Source of the DNA: an uncultured Rhizobium sp.
Lineage (GTDB): Bacteria; Pseudomonadota; Alphaproteobacteria; Rhizobiales; Rhizobiaceae
DNA length: 64,000 nt
Direction of reading: 5' to 3'
Assembly (NCBI GenBank): GCA_945952045.1
Contig: CAMFHE010000016.1
Coordinates: 41,780-105,779, forward strand
How positions within the stretch are numbered: position 1 is the first letter of the stretch; every line of letters begins with the position of its first letter. The notes under the pieces were generated by a model. That model was not told where the DNA came from. It did not search any database and worked only from the letters and a program-made list of their open reading frames with translations. Positions 26,229 to 37,734 of the stretch are shown here, one piece after another. Both the position numbers and the translations under genes were made by a program.

Positions 26229-27217
26229 CGGGTTTCCTCCCAACCCAGCAGGGCGCGCGCGGCGACCGAAGGGTCCATGCGCCGCTCGGAAACGGCGCGA
26301 ATATGCGCCTCGAGCGTGTCGGATTCCTGCTGGAATTTTTGCTGAAAAAGATGTCTGGCGGTGCCGAGAACGCGGGTCTTGCAGATGTTGCGCTGCCGCC
26401 CGGCAAGCTCGCCGCTTTCCTCAAGATGCAGCCAATGCGCGCCGATGGCATCCTTGAGTTCGCGAATCCGTTCGCCCGAAATCGAACTGACGGGCAGGAT
26501 CGGCACGCTCCAGCGCGACGCCGGCCCATCGCTTCCCAGCGCCATCATGCCGCGCAGCGCCGAGACGGTTGCCGCCGCCTCCGGCTTGTCGCTTTTGCTG
26601 ACCGCATGGATATCGGCGATTTCCAGAATGCCGGCCTTGATGGCCTGGATATCGTCGCCAAGACCGGGCGCTGACAGGACCACGATCGTATGGGCGGCGG
26701 CCACCACTTCCACCTCGTCCTGACCGACGCCGACCGTCTCGATGATGATGGGCGAATAGCCGGCCGCATCGAGAACATCGACGGCCTGAAGCGTCGAGCG
26801 CGACAGTCCGCCCAGATGTCCGCGCGTCGCCATGCTGCGCACGAAGGCGTTTCCGGCTGCGGCCGTTTCGCTCATGCGCACCCGGTCGCCGAGAATGGCC
26901 CCGCCCGAAAACGGGCTGCTCGGATCGACCGCGATGACGCCGACCTTATGACCCTCTTCGGCATAGGCGCGGATCAGCGCCGAGACCAGCGTCGATTTTC
27001 CTGCGCCCGGTACGCCGGTGATGCCGACGATATGCGCCTTGCCGCCATGACGGTAGATTTCGGCCAGCGCATCGGCGGCTTCGCTATAGCCTTCCTCGGC
27101 ACGCGAGATCATGCGGGCAATGGCGACCGGCTGACCCGCAAGCACGCCGCCGACGAGATCGGCGGAGGGCGTATAAGCGCCTCGTTTTGCCGCGTGGGAG
27201 CGCGTAACGACGCTCAT
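26225..27217 (-). CDS. meaH: MeaB/ArgK-family GTPase chaperone of the acyl-CoA mutase
   Basis: G3E-type P-loop GTPase of 330 residues that loads and protects adenosylcobalamin in a partner mutase. Walker A is [13 protein letters not shown] near residue 65. The following blocks are [26 protein letters not shown]-like [12 protein letters not shown], the [11 protein letters not shown] switch region and [10 protein letters not shown] in the position of the NKxD base-recognition motif (here SKSD). The ATG at 27217 overlaps the B12-subunit stop and its own stop overlaps the mutase start, so the three are tightly coupled. This is the order B12 subunit, MeaB, large subunit. The symbol follows the chaperone of the known 2-hydroxyisobutyryl-CoA mutase cluster. 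Confidence 0.9.
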   Translation of the reverse strand: MSVVTRSHAAKRGAYTPSADLVGGVLAGQPVAIARMISRAEEGYSEAADALAEIYRHGGKAHIVGITGVPGAGKSTLVSALIRAYAEEGHKVGVIAVDPSSPFSGGAILGDRVRMSETAAAGNAFVRSMATRGHLGGLSRSTLQAVDVLDAAGYSPIIIETVGVGQDEVEVVAAAHTIVVLSAPGLGDDIQAIKAGILEIADIHAVSKSDKPEAAATVSALRGMMALGSDGPASRWSVPILPVSSISGERIRELKDAIGAHWLHLEESGELAGRQRNICKTRVLGTARHLFQQKFQQESDTLEAHIRAVSERRMDPSVAARALLGWEETR

Positions 27218-27686
27218 ATGCGGCCACGGGCGGAGACGAGATCGGTGATCGCCGTGACGATCAGTTCGGCGCGCGCCTCCTGCGGAACGATCGCATCGAC
27301 GCCGGAGTCCAGAAGCGCCGGATAATCCTGTTCGGGAATGACGCCGCCGGCCACGACGAGGATGTGCTCGGCATCCCTTTCCCGCAGACAGCGGCACAAT
27401 TCGCGAAACAGCGGCACATGCGAGCCGGAGAGGAGGCTGACGCCGATGACGTCGACATCTTCCTGAATGGCGGCATGAACCACATCGTTCGGCGTCTTGT
27501 AGAGGCCGGTATAGATGACCTCCATCCCGGCATCGCGCAGAATGCGGGCAACCACCTTGGCGCCCCGGTCATGGCCGTCGAGGCCGAGCTTGGCGACGAG
27601 GACGCGGATGGTGTCCGGAGCTTGCATGACTTTTTCCGTTGGTGTGCCGAGGCGGGTGAGATCGTTCTGTGTCATCGTCCGTTCCA

Positions 27687-27687
<1 letters not shown>
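27214..27687 (-). CDS. hcmB: Cobalamin-binding small subunit of acyl-CoA mutase
   Basis: Stand-alone B12-binding Rossmann domain of about 157 residues. The DxHxxG motif with the lower-axial His ligand is [20 protein letters not shown] and [13 protein letters not shown] are the other corrin-contact loops. The small separate subunit is the arrangement of isobutyryl-CoA and 2-hydroxyisobutyryl-CoA mutases; bacterial methylmalonyl-CoA mutases normally carry this domain at the C-terminus of the large chain. The ATG at 27687 shares its A with the dgdA stop codon (TGATG); an inner ATG at 27675 is also possible. Confidence 0.88.
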
Positions 27688-29066
<1,379 letters not shown>

Positions 29067-29079
29067 TCATTTCTGTAAA

Positions 29080-29119
29080 ATTGATAATACTTCAATTCCG
29101 ATATCAGGAAAATTGATAT
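29080..29119. promoter_or_regulatory. Two dyads in the dgdA/lysR divergent promoter
   Basis: ATTGA-N7-TCAAT (29080-29096) and ATATCA-N7-TGATAT (29101-29119) are both perfect inverted repeats with the same 7-base spacer. The second overlaps the LysR start codon. The first is of the T-N11-A type expected for LysR binding. The whole gap is 93 bases, so binding here could control both genes. Confidence 0.55.
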
Positions 29120-29975
29120 GCATGGATTGCTCGACCTTCGCCTGCTGACTACCTTCGTCCACGCCGCCCATTCCGGTTCGCTGAGTGCCACGGCGCTTCA
29201 GGTGGGGCGCACGCAATCGGCGGTGACCATGCAGATGCAGAGGCTGGAGGAGATGCTCGGCCAGAGCCTGCTGCACCGTTCCGGCAGCGGCGTGCGGCTG
29301 ACCGGCGCCGGTGAACGGTTTCTCGATTTCGCCGAGCGGATTTTGAAGATGCATGACGAGGCGATCCTCGCCTTTTCCGTCAAGGGCCTGCACGGCTCCA
29401 TCGTCTTCGGCAGCCCCGAGGACTACCTCCTGTCGTTCTTCCCGATGCTGATGAAGGGGTTCGGCAAGAAATATCCCGATATCGAGATCAAGGTCGTCTC
29501 GGCGCCGACGGTCGAGCTGCGCGCCTTGCTGCAATCGCGCAAGGTGGATCTGGCGCTGATGTCGACGCCCAATCTGAACGACATCGACAACGTCGTGCGC
29601 ACGGAGCCTTTGGTATGGGTCGGCAGCAAGCCGACGCTGGAACAGCATGATTTCGGGAGCGTGGTGCCGCTGGCGCTGCCGGCATCGAACGCGATGGATC
29701 ACCGCGCCGCCTGCGACGCTATGGCGCGGGCCGGCTTGCGCTACAAGATCGCTCATGCGAGCAACAGTCTGGCGGGATTGATCGGGCTATCCCGCTCCGG
29801 CCTTGCGATCAGCGTCATGACGCGGGAGGCCGTGCCGCCCGATCTGCATATCCTCAATGCGCCTCTGCCGCCGCTCCAGCATCTGGGCATGGTGATCGAC
29901 TTCGCCGATGGCGACCGCTCGCCCGCCGTCAAGGCCTTCGCCGACCACATCCGCGCGGTCCTGCCATCGCTTTAA
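29118..29975 (+). CDS. LysR family transcriptional regulator, divergent from dgdA
   Basis: LTTR of 285 residues. The helix-turn-helix reads LLTTFVHAAHSGSLSATAL then VGRTQSAVTMQMQRLEEMLG, with the wing LLHRSGSGVRLTGAG. The effector domain begins near residue 90 (GSIVFGSPEDYLLSFFP). Placed back to back with dgdA, it is in the position of DgdR, the LysR repressor reported beside dgdA in B. cepacia, and probably responds to a dialkylglycine. AGGA lies eight bases before the ATG. It converges with the crotonase gene at 30 kb. Confidence 0.88.
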   Translation: MHGLLDLRLLTTFVHAAHSGSLSATALQVGRTQSAVTMQMQRLEEMLGQSLLHRSGSGVRLTGAGERFLDFAERILKMHDEAILAFSVKGLHGSIVFGSPEDYLLSFFPMLMKGFGKKYPDIEIKVVSAPTVELRALLQSRKVDLALMSTPNLNDIDNVVRTEPLVWVGSKPTLEQHDFGSVVPLALPASNAMDHRAACDAMARAGLRYKIAHASNSLAGLIGLSRSGLAISVMTREAVPPDLHILNAPLPPLQHLGMVIDFADGDRSPAVKAFADHIRAVLPSL

Positions 29976-29995
29976 GCGATGTCTTTGGATGCTGG

Positions 29996-30766
29996 CTATT
30001 TTCCGACGAAACGGGCGGGCCGCTTTTCCAGAAAGGCGGTCATCCCTTCCTTCTGGTCCTGTGTGGCGAAAAGCGCATGGAAAGCGCGCCGTTCGAACAG
30101 CAGGCCTTCGGTGAGTGAGGTTTCCTCGGCGCGGTTGACGGTTTCGCGTGCGGCAAGCGTCGCTGCCTTGCCGTATGAAGCGATGATCCGTGCAGCTTTT
30201 TGGGTCTCGAAAAGCAGGGCGGCGTCATCGAAAAGACGCGCCACCAGACCGCTGTGCTCGGCCTCCTGCGCATCCATTTGCCGGCCCGTGAGGATCATGT
30301 CCATGGCTTTGGCGCGGCCGATCAGCCGGGTCAGGCGTTGTGAGCCACCCATGCCGGGAATGACGCCGAGCCGGATCTCCGGCTGGCCGAAAATTGCCGA
30401 GCGCCCGGCATAGATGATGTCGCACATCATCGCCAGTTCGCAGCCGCCGCCAAGCGCATAGCCGGAAACCGCGGCGATCTTGGGCGTTCGAAGGCGCGCG
30501 AATGCCTCCCAGCCGGCCAGAAAATCCGAGTGGTATGCATCCAAATAGGATTTTTCGTTCATCTCTCGAATGTCGGCGCCGGCTGCGAAGGCTTTTTCGG
30601 ATCCGGTGAGAACGATGCAGCCGCATTCGGGGTCGCGATCGAATGGTTGCAGCGTGTCGACCAGCGCGCGCAGCATTTCGCCATCGAGCGCATTGAGCAC
30701 GTCCGGGCGGTTCATTTTCACGGTCACGACACCATCGGCGGCCGTCACGATCAGATTGGCGCTCAT
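29996..30766 (-). CDS. Enoyl-CoA hydratase (crotonase type)
   Basis: Canonical crotonase of 256 residues, clearly different from the copy at 23.8 kb. Blocks are AFAAGADIREM, VSGYALGGGCELAMMCD and FGQPEIRLGVIPGMGGSQRL, with both catalytic glutamates (GGGCELA and QPEIRLG). The C-terminal part ends EGMTAFLEKRPARFVGK, as in short-chain enoyl-CoA hydratases. It is the last gene of the AraC-divergent operon, 76 bases after the binding-protein stop. It would interconvert crotonyl-CoA or tiglyl-type CoAs with 3-hydroxyacyl-CoA. Confidence 0.9.
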   Translation of the reverse strand: MSANLIVTAADGVVTVKMNRPDVLNALDGEMLRALVDTLQPFDRDPECGCIVLTGSEKAFAAGADIREMNEKSYLDAYHSDFLAGWEAFARLRTPKIAAVSGYALGGGCELAMMCDIIYAGRSAIFGQPEIRLGVIPGMGGSQRLTRLIGRAKAMDMILTGRQMDAQEAEHSGLVARLFDDAALLFETQKAARIIASYGKAATLAARETVNRAEETSLTEGLLFERRAFHALFATQDQKEGMTAFLEKRPARFVGK

Positions 30767-30842
30767 TGCCTCATCCCGAAGCTTGCAATATCCGCGATCG
30801 ATTGCGACGGGCTGGCGCCCGTCGCAAAATGTTCGGAGAGGA

Positions 30843-31961
30843 TTATTTCTGGAAATAGGTCGGCTTGCCGTCGTCGCCGCGCCGCCACTCGTAGATCACA
30901 TAGTCTGGACGGGTGATATCGCCCTTCGAGTCATAGGAAATGTCGCCAAGAGCGGTTTTCCAGGGACCGCCGGATTTGATGGTTTCGGCAACCTTCTGGG
31001 CGTCGTCGGCCGAGCCGGTCTTTTCGATGGCGGCGGCGACGATCTGCACCGCGATGTAGGAGTAGAGCGTGTAAGCCTCCGGTTCGAAACCGGCGGTGCG
31101 GAAAGCCTCGACCACCTTTTCGGCGGCTGGATTGCGGCGCGGGTCGGGCGCGAAAGTATTCAACGTTCCGATGACCGCATCGCCGGCGATCTGCGCCAGT
31201 TCGCTGGAAATCATGCCGTCCCCGGAAAAGACCGGCGCCTTGAGGCCCTGATCGACGGACTGGCGCATGATCAGGCCGGCTTCCGTGTGCAGGCCGCCGA
31301 AATAGATCAGCGTCACGCCGGCATTCTTCATCTTGGTGATGAGTGCGGAGAAATCCTTTTCGCCGCTGGTGATGCCTTCATACATGACCTCGGTGATGCC
31401 GGCATCGTTCAGCGTCTTCTTGGCGACATCGACGAGGCCCTGGCCATAGGGCGTCTTGTCATGCACGATTGCGATCTTGGCATCCTTGAACTGGGCGGCA
31501 ATGTAGTCGCCGGCAACCTTGCCCTGCTGGTCGTCGCGACCACAGGTCCGGAACGTGTTCCACAGCGACCGCTCGGTGAACAGCGGGTTGGTCGAGGCGG
31601 GCGTCATCTGCAGCACGCCGTTTTCCGCATAGACTTCGGAGGCGGGAAGCGAGACACCGGAATTAAAGTGACCGACGACGAAATGAACGCCATCGGCGAC
31701 GAATTTGTTGGCGACCGAAATACCTTGCTTCGGATCGGAAACGTCGTCTCCGACGACGATTTTCAACGGCTGGCCGAGTACGCCACCGGCGGCATTGATG
31801 TTGGCGACGGCCTGTTCTGCGCCCTTGGTAAACTGCGCGCCAAAGGCCGCATTCGGGCCGGTGATCGGGCCGGCGACGCCGATGAGGATATCGGCAAAGG
31901 CCGGCGCGCCGGACATGGCAAGCGCCGTGAGCACCACGGACGACAAGAGAATTTTCTTCAT
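30843..31961 (-). CDS. Branched-chain-amino-acid-type ABC substrate-binding protein (orphan)
   Basis: Periplasmic binding protein of 372 residues with a signal peptide ([23 protein letters not shown]). The mature start [17 protein letters not shown] and [17 protein letters not shown] are standard for LivK/BraC proteins. It lies inside a catabolic operon with no permease or ATPase gene nearby, so it probably feeds a general Liv/Bra translocator. Given the neighbours, a branched or alpha-methylated amino acid or hydroxy acid is a reasonable ligand, but that is inference. A 226-base gap separates it from thiolase, so it may also have its own promoter. Confidence 0.87.
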   Translation of the reverse strand: MKKILLSSVVLTALAMSGAPAFADILIGVAGPITGPNAAFGAQFTKGAEQAVANINAAGGVLGQPLKIVVGDDVSDPKQGISVANKFVADGVHFVVGHFNSGVSLPASEVYAENGVLQMTPASTNPLFTERSLWNTFRTCGRDDQQGKVAGDYIAAQFKDAKIAIVHDKTPYGQGLVDVAKKTLNDAGITEVMYEGITSGEKDFSALITKMKNAGVTLIYFGGLHTEAGLIMRQSVDQGLKAPVFSGDGMISSELAQIAGDAVIGTLNTFAPDPRRNPAAEKVVEAFRTAGFEPEAYTLYSYIAVQIVAAAIEKTGSADDAQKVAETIKSGGPWKTALGDISYDSKGDITRPDYVIYEWRRGDDGKPTYFQK

Positions 31962-32187
31962 TGATACGCTCCCAGTTGCTGCGGGCGTTGAATGAAGCAT
32001 CCTGCGCGCCCACGAAGACGCAGAAGGCCATCCGACATGCGCATTGGCCTGTCGGTTTTTTGTTGTAACGATGTCGGCTGTCAGGACCGTCGGGGCGGAC
32101 GATTCCGTTCTCTTCCCCGGTCGGTTACTTGCGTCTCGCCCGGGCCGATTTTTGTCAGCCCGGTTTCCCCGGATGCAATTCAGAATT

Positions 32188-33372
32188 CTAGACTTTGACG
32201 GCAACCGCCGTTGCCTCACCCCCGCCGATGCAGACGGCGGCCACGCCGCGTTTCAGGCCAAGGCTGCGCAATGCCTCGACCAGCGTCACGATCACCCGCG
32301 CCCCGGAGGCGCCGATGGGGTGGCCGAGAGCGCAGGCGCCGCCGCGCACATTGACTTTCTCCGGCGGCAGCCCGAGTTCGCGGATGGCGGCCATCGGCAC
32401 GACGGCGAAAGCTTCGTTGATCTCGAAAAGATCGATATCGCCGATCTCCCAACCGACACGCTGGCAAAGCGCGCGGATCGCTCCGATCGGCGCGGTCGGA
32501 AAGAGGTTCGGGGCCGCCGCATAGCTCGCATGGCCGCAAATCGTTGCGATGGGGGTCGCGCCCCGTTCGCGCGCCGCCTGTTCACGCATCAGCACGAGCG
32601 CAGCCGCGCCATCGGAAATCGAGGATGCATTTGCCGCCGTCACCGTGCCGCCGGTGCGAAAAGCCGGCTTCAGCAACGGTATCTTGTCGATCCGCGCCTT
32701 GCCCGGCTGTTCATCGGTATCGATGATCCGCTCGCTTTTTCCGGAAAAGGTGCGAATGGGAACGATCTCGTTGGCGAAACTTCCCTCAGCAATCGCCTTT
32801 TGCGCCTTTTCGAGAGAGGCGATGGCGTAGTCGTCCTGCTCCGCACGGCTGAATTGATAGGCCTGCGCGCAATCCTCGGCAAACGTGCCCATCAGCCGTC
32901 CCTTGTCATAGGCATCCTCGAGGCCGTCGAGGAACATATGATCGAGGGTGCGCTGATGTCCCATGCGATAGCCCTGTCGGGCGCGGTCCAGCAGATAGGG
33001 GGCGTTGCTCATGCTTTCCATGCCGCCGGCAACGACAGTGGTGGCGGAGCCGGCCTTGATCAGGTCGTGCCCCAGCATCAGCGCCTTCATGCCCGAGCCG
33101 CACATCTTGTTGACCGTGGTCGCGCCGATGTTGGCCGGAATGCCGGCGCCAAGGGCGGCCTGCCGGGCCGGCGCCTGTCCGAGGCCGGCGCTGAGAACGC
33201 AGCCGAACACGACCTCATCGACGGTATCAGGCGCGATCGCCGCTCGCGTCAGGCTGGCGGCGATGGCGGTCGCGCCGAGTTCAACTGCCGGAACGTCCTT
33301 CAGGTCGCCCTGAAAGCCGCCGAGCGGCGTGCGCGCCTGACCGACGATTACCACTTGATCCGGATTGCTCAT
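32188..33372 (-). CDS. Acetyl-CoA acetyltransferase / 3-ketoacyl-CoA thiolase
   Basis: Thiolase of 394 residues. The nucleophilic Cys is in [14 protein letters not shown] (near residue 90), with [13 protein letters not shown] following. The second half has [24 protein letters not shown] with the catalytic His, and the second active-site Cys in [12 protein letters not shown]. The full length and intact residues suggest activity. It stands 24 bases after the 3-hydroxyacyl-CoA dehydrogenase gene, so it would cleave acetoacetyl-CoA or 2-methylacetoacetyl-CoA formed by that enzyme into acetyl-CoA or acetyl-CoA plus propionyl-CoA. Confidence 0.92.
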   Translation of the reverse strand: MSNPDQVVIVGQARTPLGGFQGDLKDVPAVELGATAIAASLTRAAIAPDTVDEVVFGCVLSAGLGQAPARQAALGAGIPANIGATTVNKMCGSGMKALMLGHDLIKAGSATTVVAGGMESMSNAPYLLDRARQGYRMGHQRTLDHMFLDGLEDAYDKGRLMGTFAEDCAQAYQFSRAEQDDYAIASLEKAQKAIAEGSFANEIVPIRTFSGKSERIIDTDEQPGKARIDKIPLLKPAFRTGGTVTAANASSISDGAAALVLMREQAARERGATPIATICGHASYAAAPNLFPTAPIGAIRALCQRVGWEIGDIDLFEINEAFAVVPMAAIRELGLPPEKVNVRGGACALGHPIGASGARVIVTLVEALRSLGLKRGVAAVCIGGGEATAVAVKV

Positions 33373-33396
33373 ATCATCCTCCCGTCGCGACAGTCC

Positions 33397-34164
33397 TCAG
33401 CGCGGCGCCATACGCAGTGCGCCATCAAGGCGAATGACCTCGCCATTGAGCATGGTATTCTCGCAGATATGCTTGACCAGCGCCGCATATTCGGCCGGCT
33501 TTCCGAGACGTGCCGGGAAAGGCACGCTGGCGGCCAGCGCATCCTGCACCTCCTGCGACATGCCCGCCATCATCGGCGTTTCGAAAATGCCGGGCGCGAT
33601 GGTGACGACGCGGATGCCGATGCGTGCCAGTTCGCGTGCAACCGGCAATGTCATTGCCGCTACCCCACCCTTGGACGCCGCATAGGCTGCCTGACCGATC
33701 TGGCCATCGAAGGCGGCGATGGAGGCGGTGTTGATGATCACGCCGCGTTCGCTATCCTCCCCCGGCTCCTCCCGGGCGATCGCTTTGGCTGCGAGCCGCA
33801 TCATGTTGAACGTGCCGATCAGATTGATGGTCACCGTGCGTGCAAAGCTTTCCAGCGCATGCGGGCCGTTCCTGCCCAGCAGTTTTTCGCCGGGCGCGAC
33901 GCCGGCGCAGTTCACCAGCCCATGTATATGGCCGAAGGTTTCCTTGGCGGCTGTGAGGGCAAGCCTTGCATCTGCCTCTTGCGTCACATCGGCTTTGAGA
34001 AACAGCATGTCAGAACCGATTTCGGCGGCAAGCGCTGCGCCGTCGGTGGCGTTCAGATCGAGCCCGACCACGCGCGCGCCTTGCCCGGTCAGCATGCGCG
34101 TCACCGCAGCGCCCAGGCCTGAGCTGGCGCCCGTGACGACAAAGACGCGACCTTCGATTTGCAT
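33397..34164 (-). CDS. 3-hydroxyacyl-CoA dehydrogenase, SDR type (HSD17B10-like)
   Basis: SDR of 255 residues resembling type II 3-hydroxyacyl-CoA dehydrogenase. The cofactor loop is [15 protein letters not shown], followed by VVGLDLN, whose acidic residue favours [17 protein letters not shown] is typical of the HSD10 group. The catalytic Ser is in [10 protein letters not shown], with YAASK, and [13 protein letters not shown] forms the substrate loop. It would oxidise 3-hydroxybutyryl-CoA or 3-hydroxy-2-methylbutyryl-CoA. The start at 34164 is supported by GGAGG upstream. It is the first gene of the operon and divergent from the AraC regulator. Confidence 0.9.
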   Translation of the reverse strand: MQIEGRVFVVTGASSGLGAAVTRMLTGQGARVVGLDLNATDGAALAAEIGSDMLFLKADVTQEADARLALTAAKETFGHIHGLVNCAGVAPGEKLLGRNGPHALESFARTVTINLIGTFNMMRLAAKAIAREEPGEDSERGVIINTASIAAFDGQIGQAAYAASKGGVAAMTLPVARELARIGIRVVTIAPGIFETPMMAGMSQEVQDALAASVPFPARLGKPAEYAALVKHICENTMLNGEVIRLDGALRMAPR

Positions 34165-34282
34165 TTTCCCGCCTCCATCCCGCTTTGATGCCGATGATGC
34201 TGCGTAGAAATATGGTATGCAATGACCGAAGCTTTCAGAAATTGTGATCGCTTTTGCCACTTTGCGGAAAGGGAGTTCGCTC

Positions 34283-35338
34283 ATGGAGCGCCGCATGATC
34301 GCCCCATGCTTCATGGACGACACGCTCGAATGCCTGCGTCGGCAGGGAATTGCGCCGGAGCCGCTTCTGGCGCAGGTCGGCCTGCCGAGCGTCATCACCG
34401 GCGCGGTGCCGGCGGAGAAGTATGGAGCATTGTGGCATGCCGTGGCGCAGGTCATGGACGACGAATTTTTCGGCGAGGGTGCGCGGCCGATGCGGGCCGG
34501 CAGTTTTGCGCTGCTCTGCCAGGCCATTCTGTCGACGGTGTCTCTTGAACATGCGCTGCGTCGCGCCCTGCGGTTCCTGCGCTCCGTTCTCGACGATCCC
34601 CATGGCGAGTTGGTGATTAAAGACGGGCTGGCGCAGATCGTGCTGAAAGATACCGGGGTAACGCGCTCCGCCTTTGCCTATCGAACCTTCTGGATCATCG
34701 TTCATGGGGTCAGTTGCTGGCTCGTCGGCCGGCGCGTGCCGATCCGATGGGTCGATTTCCATTGCGATGCGCCTTCGGTCGGCACGGATTACCGCCTGTT
34801 CTTCGGGGCACCCGTCCAGTTCAGGCAGCCCGAAACGCGGCTGGTCTTCGATGCTGAATTCCTCAAGCTCCCGCCCATTCGCGATGAGCGCGCCTTGCGC
34901 GATTTCCTGCGCAATGCGCCGAGCAATATTCTCGTCCGATACCGTCACGATATCGGCATCGCCGCCGCCATTCGCGAGCGGCTGCACACGACATCGCCAT
35001 CGGCTTGGCCAGGGTTCGAGGAGCTGGCGCAGCGCATGCGAACGACAGCGCCGAGCCTTCGCCGGCGGCTGAAGCTGGAGGGGCAAACCTACCGTTCGAT
35101 CAAGGACGACCTGCGTCGGGAGCTTGCCATGGAAGCGCTGGCCGGCGCGCCGGTCAGCGTCGCGCAACTGGCCGCCGAACTCGGTTTTTCCGAGCCGAGT
35201 GCCTTTCATCGCGCCTTCCGCAAATGGACCGGCAAGTCGCCGGCAAGCTTTCGCCGCAGGACACGCGGGCCTGTCACTGACAAGGCCACGCTGGACTTAG
35301 CCGAAGAGCGGACCGGATCGCCGCAAGACGCGCTCTGA
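34283..35338 (+). CDS. AraC family transcriptional regulator (arabinose-binding-like N-terminal domain)
   Basis: Regulator of 351 residues. The N-terminal 200 residues form the PF12625-like ligand domain ([20 protein letters not shown] near the start). The C-terminal AraC domain has [49 protein letters not shown] and [13 protein letters not shown], i.e. both helix-turn-helices. Relatives often activate lipid or acyl-CoA catabolism genes. It is divergent from the HSD10/thiolase operon across 118 bases, so that operon is its probable target. The ATG at 34283 follows GGGAG seven bases upstream. Confidence 0.9.
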   Translation: MERRMIAPCFMDDTLECLRRQGIAPEPLLAQVGLPSVITGAVPAEKYGALWHAVAQVMDDEFFGEGARPMRAGSFALLCQAILSTVSLEHALRRALRFLRSVLDDPHGELVIKDGLAQIVLKDTGVTRSAFAYRTFWIIVHGVSCWLVGRRVPIRWVDFHCDAPSVGTDYRLFFGAPVQFRQPETRLVFDAEFLKLPPIRDERALRDFLRNAPSNILVRYRHDIGIAAAIRERLHTTSPSAWPGFEELAQRMRTTAPSLRRRLKLEGQTYRSIKDDLRRELAMEALAGAPVSVAQLAAELGFSEPSAFHRAFRKWTGKSPASFRRRTRGPVTDKATLDLAEERTGSPQDAL

Positions 35339-35345
35339 GCGCGTC
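35327..35345. terminator. Hairpin at the end of the AraC gene
   Basis: GACGCGCT pairs with AGCGCGTC around a CTG loop. The stem includes the AraC stop codon and is followed by GCTATTT. The convergent inhibitor gene ends two bases later, so the hairpin can serve both. Confidence 0.55.
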
Positions 35346-35346
35346 G

Positions 35347-36039
35347 CTATTTCGGCGCGCGCTTCAGATGAAATTTTCCGTCGTCGGAAACGAAGCCATC
35401 GGCATCCGGCGTCATCGTATAAACCCAATCCTCGCCGCCGATGACGACCAGTTGGATCTCCGATATCTGCCATGCGTCGACCTTGGTCTTCTTGACCGAG
35501 GCGCTGCAATCGGAGGACAGGGCAATGGCTTTCGCATCCTCAAGACGCGACGAGGCCTTGTCCTGAAAGTCGATGCGGCAAAGCGCCTTGCCCTTCTTAT
35601 CGCTCAGAATCCATAGGCCGACAATGTCCTTGGCAACCGGAACCCGATCCATCGCGCCGGGATTCGGCACGAAGTAGACGGTGGGCGATACCTCGAGAGG
35701 CGTCTTCCAAGGCCCGCCCTCCTGTTCCTGGAAGGTGATGATTTCCTTGCGGGTTGCGTCGCGGAAAACGATACCGCCATCGGAAAACTCCCATGCCGCG
35801 AGAACATCGTGCCAAGGCGATCCACAGGGCTTGCCCTCGGTGACGACGCGCCCGCCGATCGTCCTGTCCTTTTCAAGCGTGACGTGGCAACCGGGTGCGC
35901 CGGTTTCCGAAGCGATCAGCCATTTTCCAACGGTCGCATCGACGATTTCTTCGCTGACATCCTGGCTCATCGCCGGCCCGGTCAGTATTGCCGCTATGCC
36001 GATAGCGCCGGTTAATTTCCGGAAATAGTCGCGCCGCAT
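35347..36039 (-). CDS. Secreted two-domain AprI/Inh-type protease inhibitor-like protein
   Basis: Exported protein of 230 residues. The N-terminus has Arg-Arg and a hydrophobic segment (LTGAIGIAAILTGPAMSQ) suggesting a signal peptide. Two Inh-like beta-barrel repeats follow. The first (about 38-120) reads GKWLIASETGAPGCHVTL, then PCGSPW, AWEFSDGGIVFRDATRKEI and FQEQEGGPW. The second (about 140-230) is more diverged: GLWILSDKKGKALCRIDF, a second Cys in SSDCSASV, and WVYTMTPDADGFV. Single-domain Inh proteins inhibit serralysin-type metalloproteases; no protease or type I secretion gene is nearby. Function as an inhibitor is inferred. Confidence 0.72.
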   Translation of the reverse strand: MRRDYFRKLTGAIGIAAILTGPAMSQDVSEEIVDATVGKWLIASETGAPGCHVTLEKDRTIGGRVVTEGKPCGSPWHDVLAAWEFSDGGIVFRDATRKEIITFQEQEGGPWKTPLEVSPTVYFVPNPGAMDRVPVAKDIVGLWILSDKKGKALCRIDFQDKASSRLEDAKAIALSSDCSASVKKTKVDAWQISEIQLVVIGGEDWVYTMTPDADGFVSDDGKFHLKRAPK

Positions 36040-36205
36040 GGTCTCTCCCGCTCTCCCCGACGTCGGAGTGTATTGCGTTTCCTGATTTAATCCATGGCTG
36101 GCGGTGTAGATCTTGTTGTGTCGCAGGAATTGTCGCCATCCCGTGTCATGATCCTGTCATGCTGCGTGGAAATAAGGGCGGTTTCAACATTTTGAGGAGG
36201 TCGGG

Positions 36206-37435
36206 GTGGATTTAAACAATGCCCAGATGGAACGGGCGGCGCCGACCCCTGGAACCGCGCCGGAGGTCTTCGGCGCATTCCTGAAGCTCGGCCTGACCTC
36301 ATTCGGCGGTCCGATTGCCCATCTTGGATATTTCCGCGATGAACTTGTCGTGCGACGGAAATGGCTGGGCGAAAAGGCCTATGGCGATCTTGTCGCGCTC
36401 TGCCAGTTCCTGCCGGGCCCGGCCTCCAGCCAGGTCGGCTTTGCCCTGGGGTTGATGCGGGCAGGCCCGCTCGGCGCGCTTGCGGCGTGGACGGCGTTCA
36501 CACTGCCCTCTGCGCTGATCCTTACGGCTTTCGCGATGGCTGCAACCGCATTCGACAATCCGGTCGGGCAGGGGTTGATCCATGGACTTAAGCTCGTCGC
36601 CGTCGCCGTCGTGGCGCAGGCCGTGTGGGGTATGGCGAAGTCTCTGACGCCGGACAAGAGACGCGCCGCAATAGCGCTTTCCGCCGTGTTCGCCGTCACG
36701 TTCGGCGGCGTTTTCGGCCAGCTTGCTGCGATCGTCATCGGTGCGTGTCTCGGTCTTGCGCTTTGTCGCGGCGACGCGGCGGCCGGAACCGGTGTCGCCA
36801 CGCATTTCCATGTGTCCAGGGCGGCGGGCGCGATCTGCCTTGTCGCTTTCTTCGTGCTGCTGTTTATGCTGCCGCTTCTCGCTTCGGCCGCAAACCTCCA
36901 TGGGATCGGCCTGTTCGATTCCTTCTATCGTTCGGGATCGCTGGTCTTCGGTGGCGGTCATGTTGTCCTGCCGCTGCTGGAGGCGGAAACGGTTCGCCCG
37001 GGCTGGATTTCGCCGGGCGCGTTTCTGGCGGGATACGGAGTCGCCCAGGCCGTGCCCGGCCCACTCTTCACCTTCGCCGCCTATCTGGGAGCGGCAATGC
37101 AGCCGGTCCCGAACGGGATCGTCGGCGCGGCGATCTGTCTGGTGGCGATTTTCCTGCCCGGATTTCTGTTGCTCGTCGGCGCGTTGCCTTTCTGGAGCGC
37201 CTTGAACGCTTTCCCATCAGCGCAGGCCGGCATGCGGGGAGCCAATGCGGCTGTCGTCGGTGTTCTGGCGGCCGCGCTTTACAATCCGGTCTGGACCAGC
37301 GCCGTCTCGACGCCAACGGATTTCTTAGCCGTGTTGTCCGGTTTTCTTCTGCTTACCGTCTGGAAGACGCCGCCATGGATCGTGGTTATCCTGCTCGCTC
37401 TCTTCGGCGTCCTTTCGGTTGTGATACAGGGGTGA
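36206..37435 (+). CDS. chrA: Chromate transporter, CHR family (ChrA)
   Basis: Two-repeat CHR-family membrane protein of 409 residues, expected to export chromate. The first CHR domain begins FLKLGLTSFGGPIAHLGYF and contains FLPGPASSQVGFALGLMRAG. The second repeat contains GSLVFGGGHVVLPLLE and AQAVPGPLFTFAAYLGA. About ten hydrophobic segments are seen. The start is a GTG at 36206 with a very strong GAGGAGG at 36194-36200. No ChrB regulator is present next to it. It could alternatively handle another oxyanion. Confidence 0.9.
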   Translation: MDLNNAQMERAAPTPGTAPEVFGAFLKLGLTSFGGPIAHLGYFRDELVVRRKWLGEKAYGDLVALCQFLPGPASSQVGFALGLMRAGPLGALAAWTAFTLPSALILTAFAMAATAFDNPVGQGLIHGLKLVAVAVVAQAVWGMAKSLTPDKRRAAIALSAVFAVTFGGVFGQLAAIVIGACLGLALCRGDAAAGTGVATHFHVSRAAGAICLVAFFVLLFMLPLLASAANLHGIGLFDSFYRSGSLVFGGGHVVLPLLEAETVRPGWISPGAFLAGYGVAQAVPGPLFTFAAYLGAAMQPVPNGIVGAAICLVAIFLPGFLLLVGALPFWSALNAFPSAQAGMRGANAAVVGVLAAALYNPVWTSAVSTPTDFLAVLSGFLLLTVWKTPPWIVVILLALFGVLSVVIQG

Positions 37436-37451
37436 CGCAAAGCGCTATTGC

Positions 37452-37481
37452 GCGCCGGCTTCCCAGTCTGACCGCCGGCGC
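37452..37481 (+). terminator. Weak hairpin after chrA
   Basis: GCGCCGGC (37452-37459) pairs with GCCGGCGC (37474-37481) around a 14-base loop, 17 bases after the stop. No T tract follows, so terminator activity is uncertain. The rest of the 299-base gap before the chemotaxis gene is AT-rich and promoter-like, with no other feature recognised. Confidence 0.35.
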
Positions 37482-37734
37482 AACGGCTCGACAACATTCG
37501 GCAAGACGGGGAAACGATTTCAGTTGAAGCCTAAAATATTGGGATGGTGACCAGAGTTGGCCAATATGGTCAAACGGAAAATTTGGACACAAATTCTTAA
37601 TCGCGCTTTAATTTCTGTACCCTAAATATGGGGTAGGGCGCGATTATGGGGTCGCGATGGCAGGCGGATGTTTCGCCGACCAGTTCCTAGCCTGGGAGCC
37701 CGATTGGAACCCGTCCTCCACTTGCGAGACCGCA

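Noticed and set aside
24165..26345. 726-codon plus-strand frame opposite the mutase gene
   Set aside because: Antisense shadow of hcmA and its neighbours; no recognisable motif, and hcmA has full family conservation.
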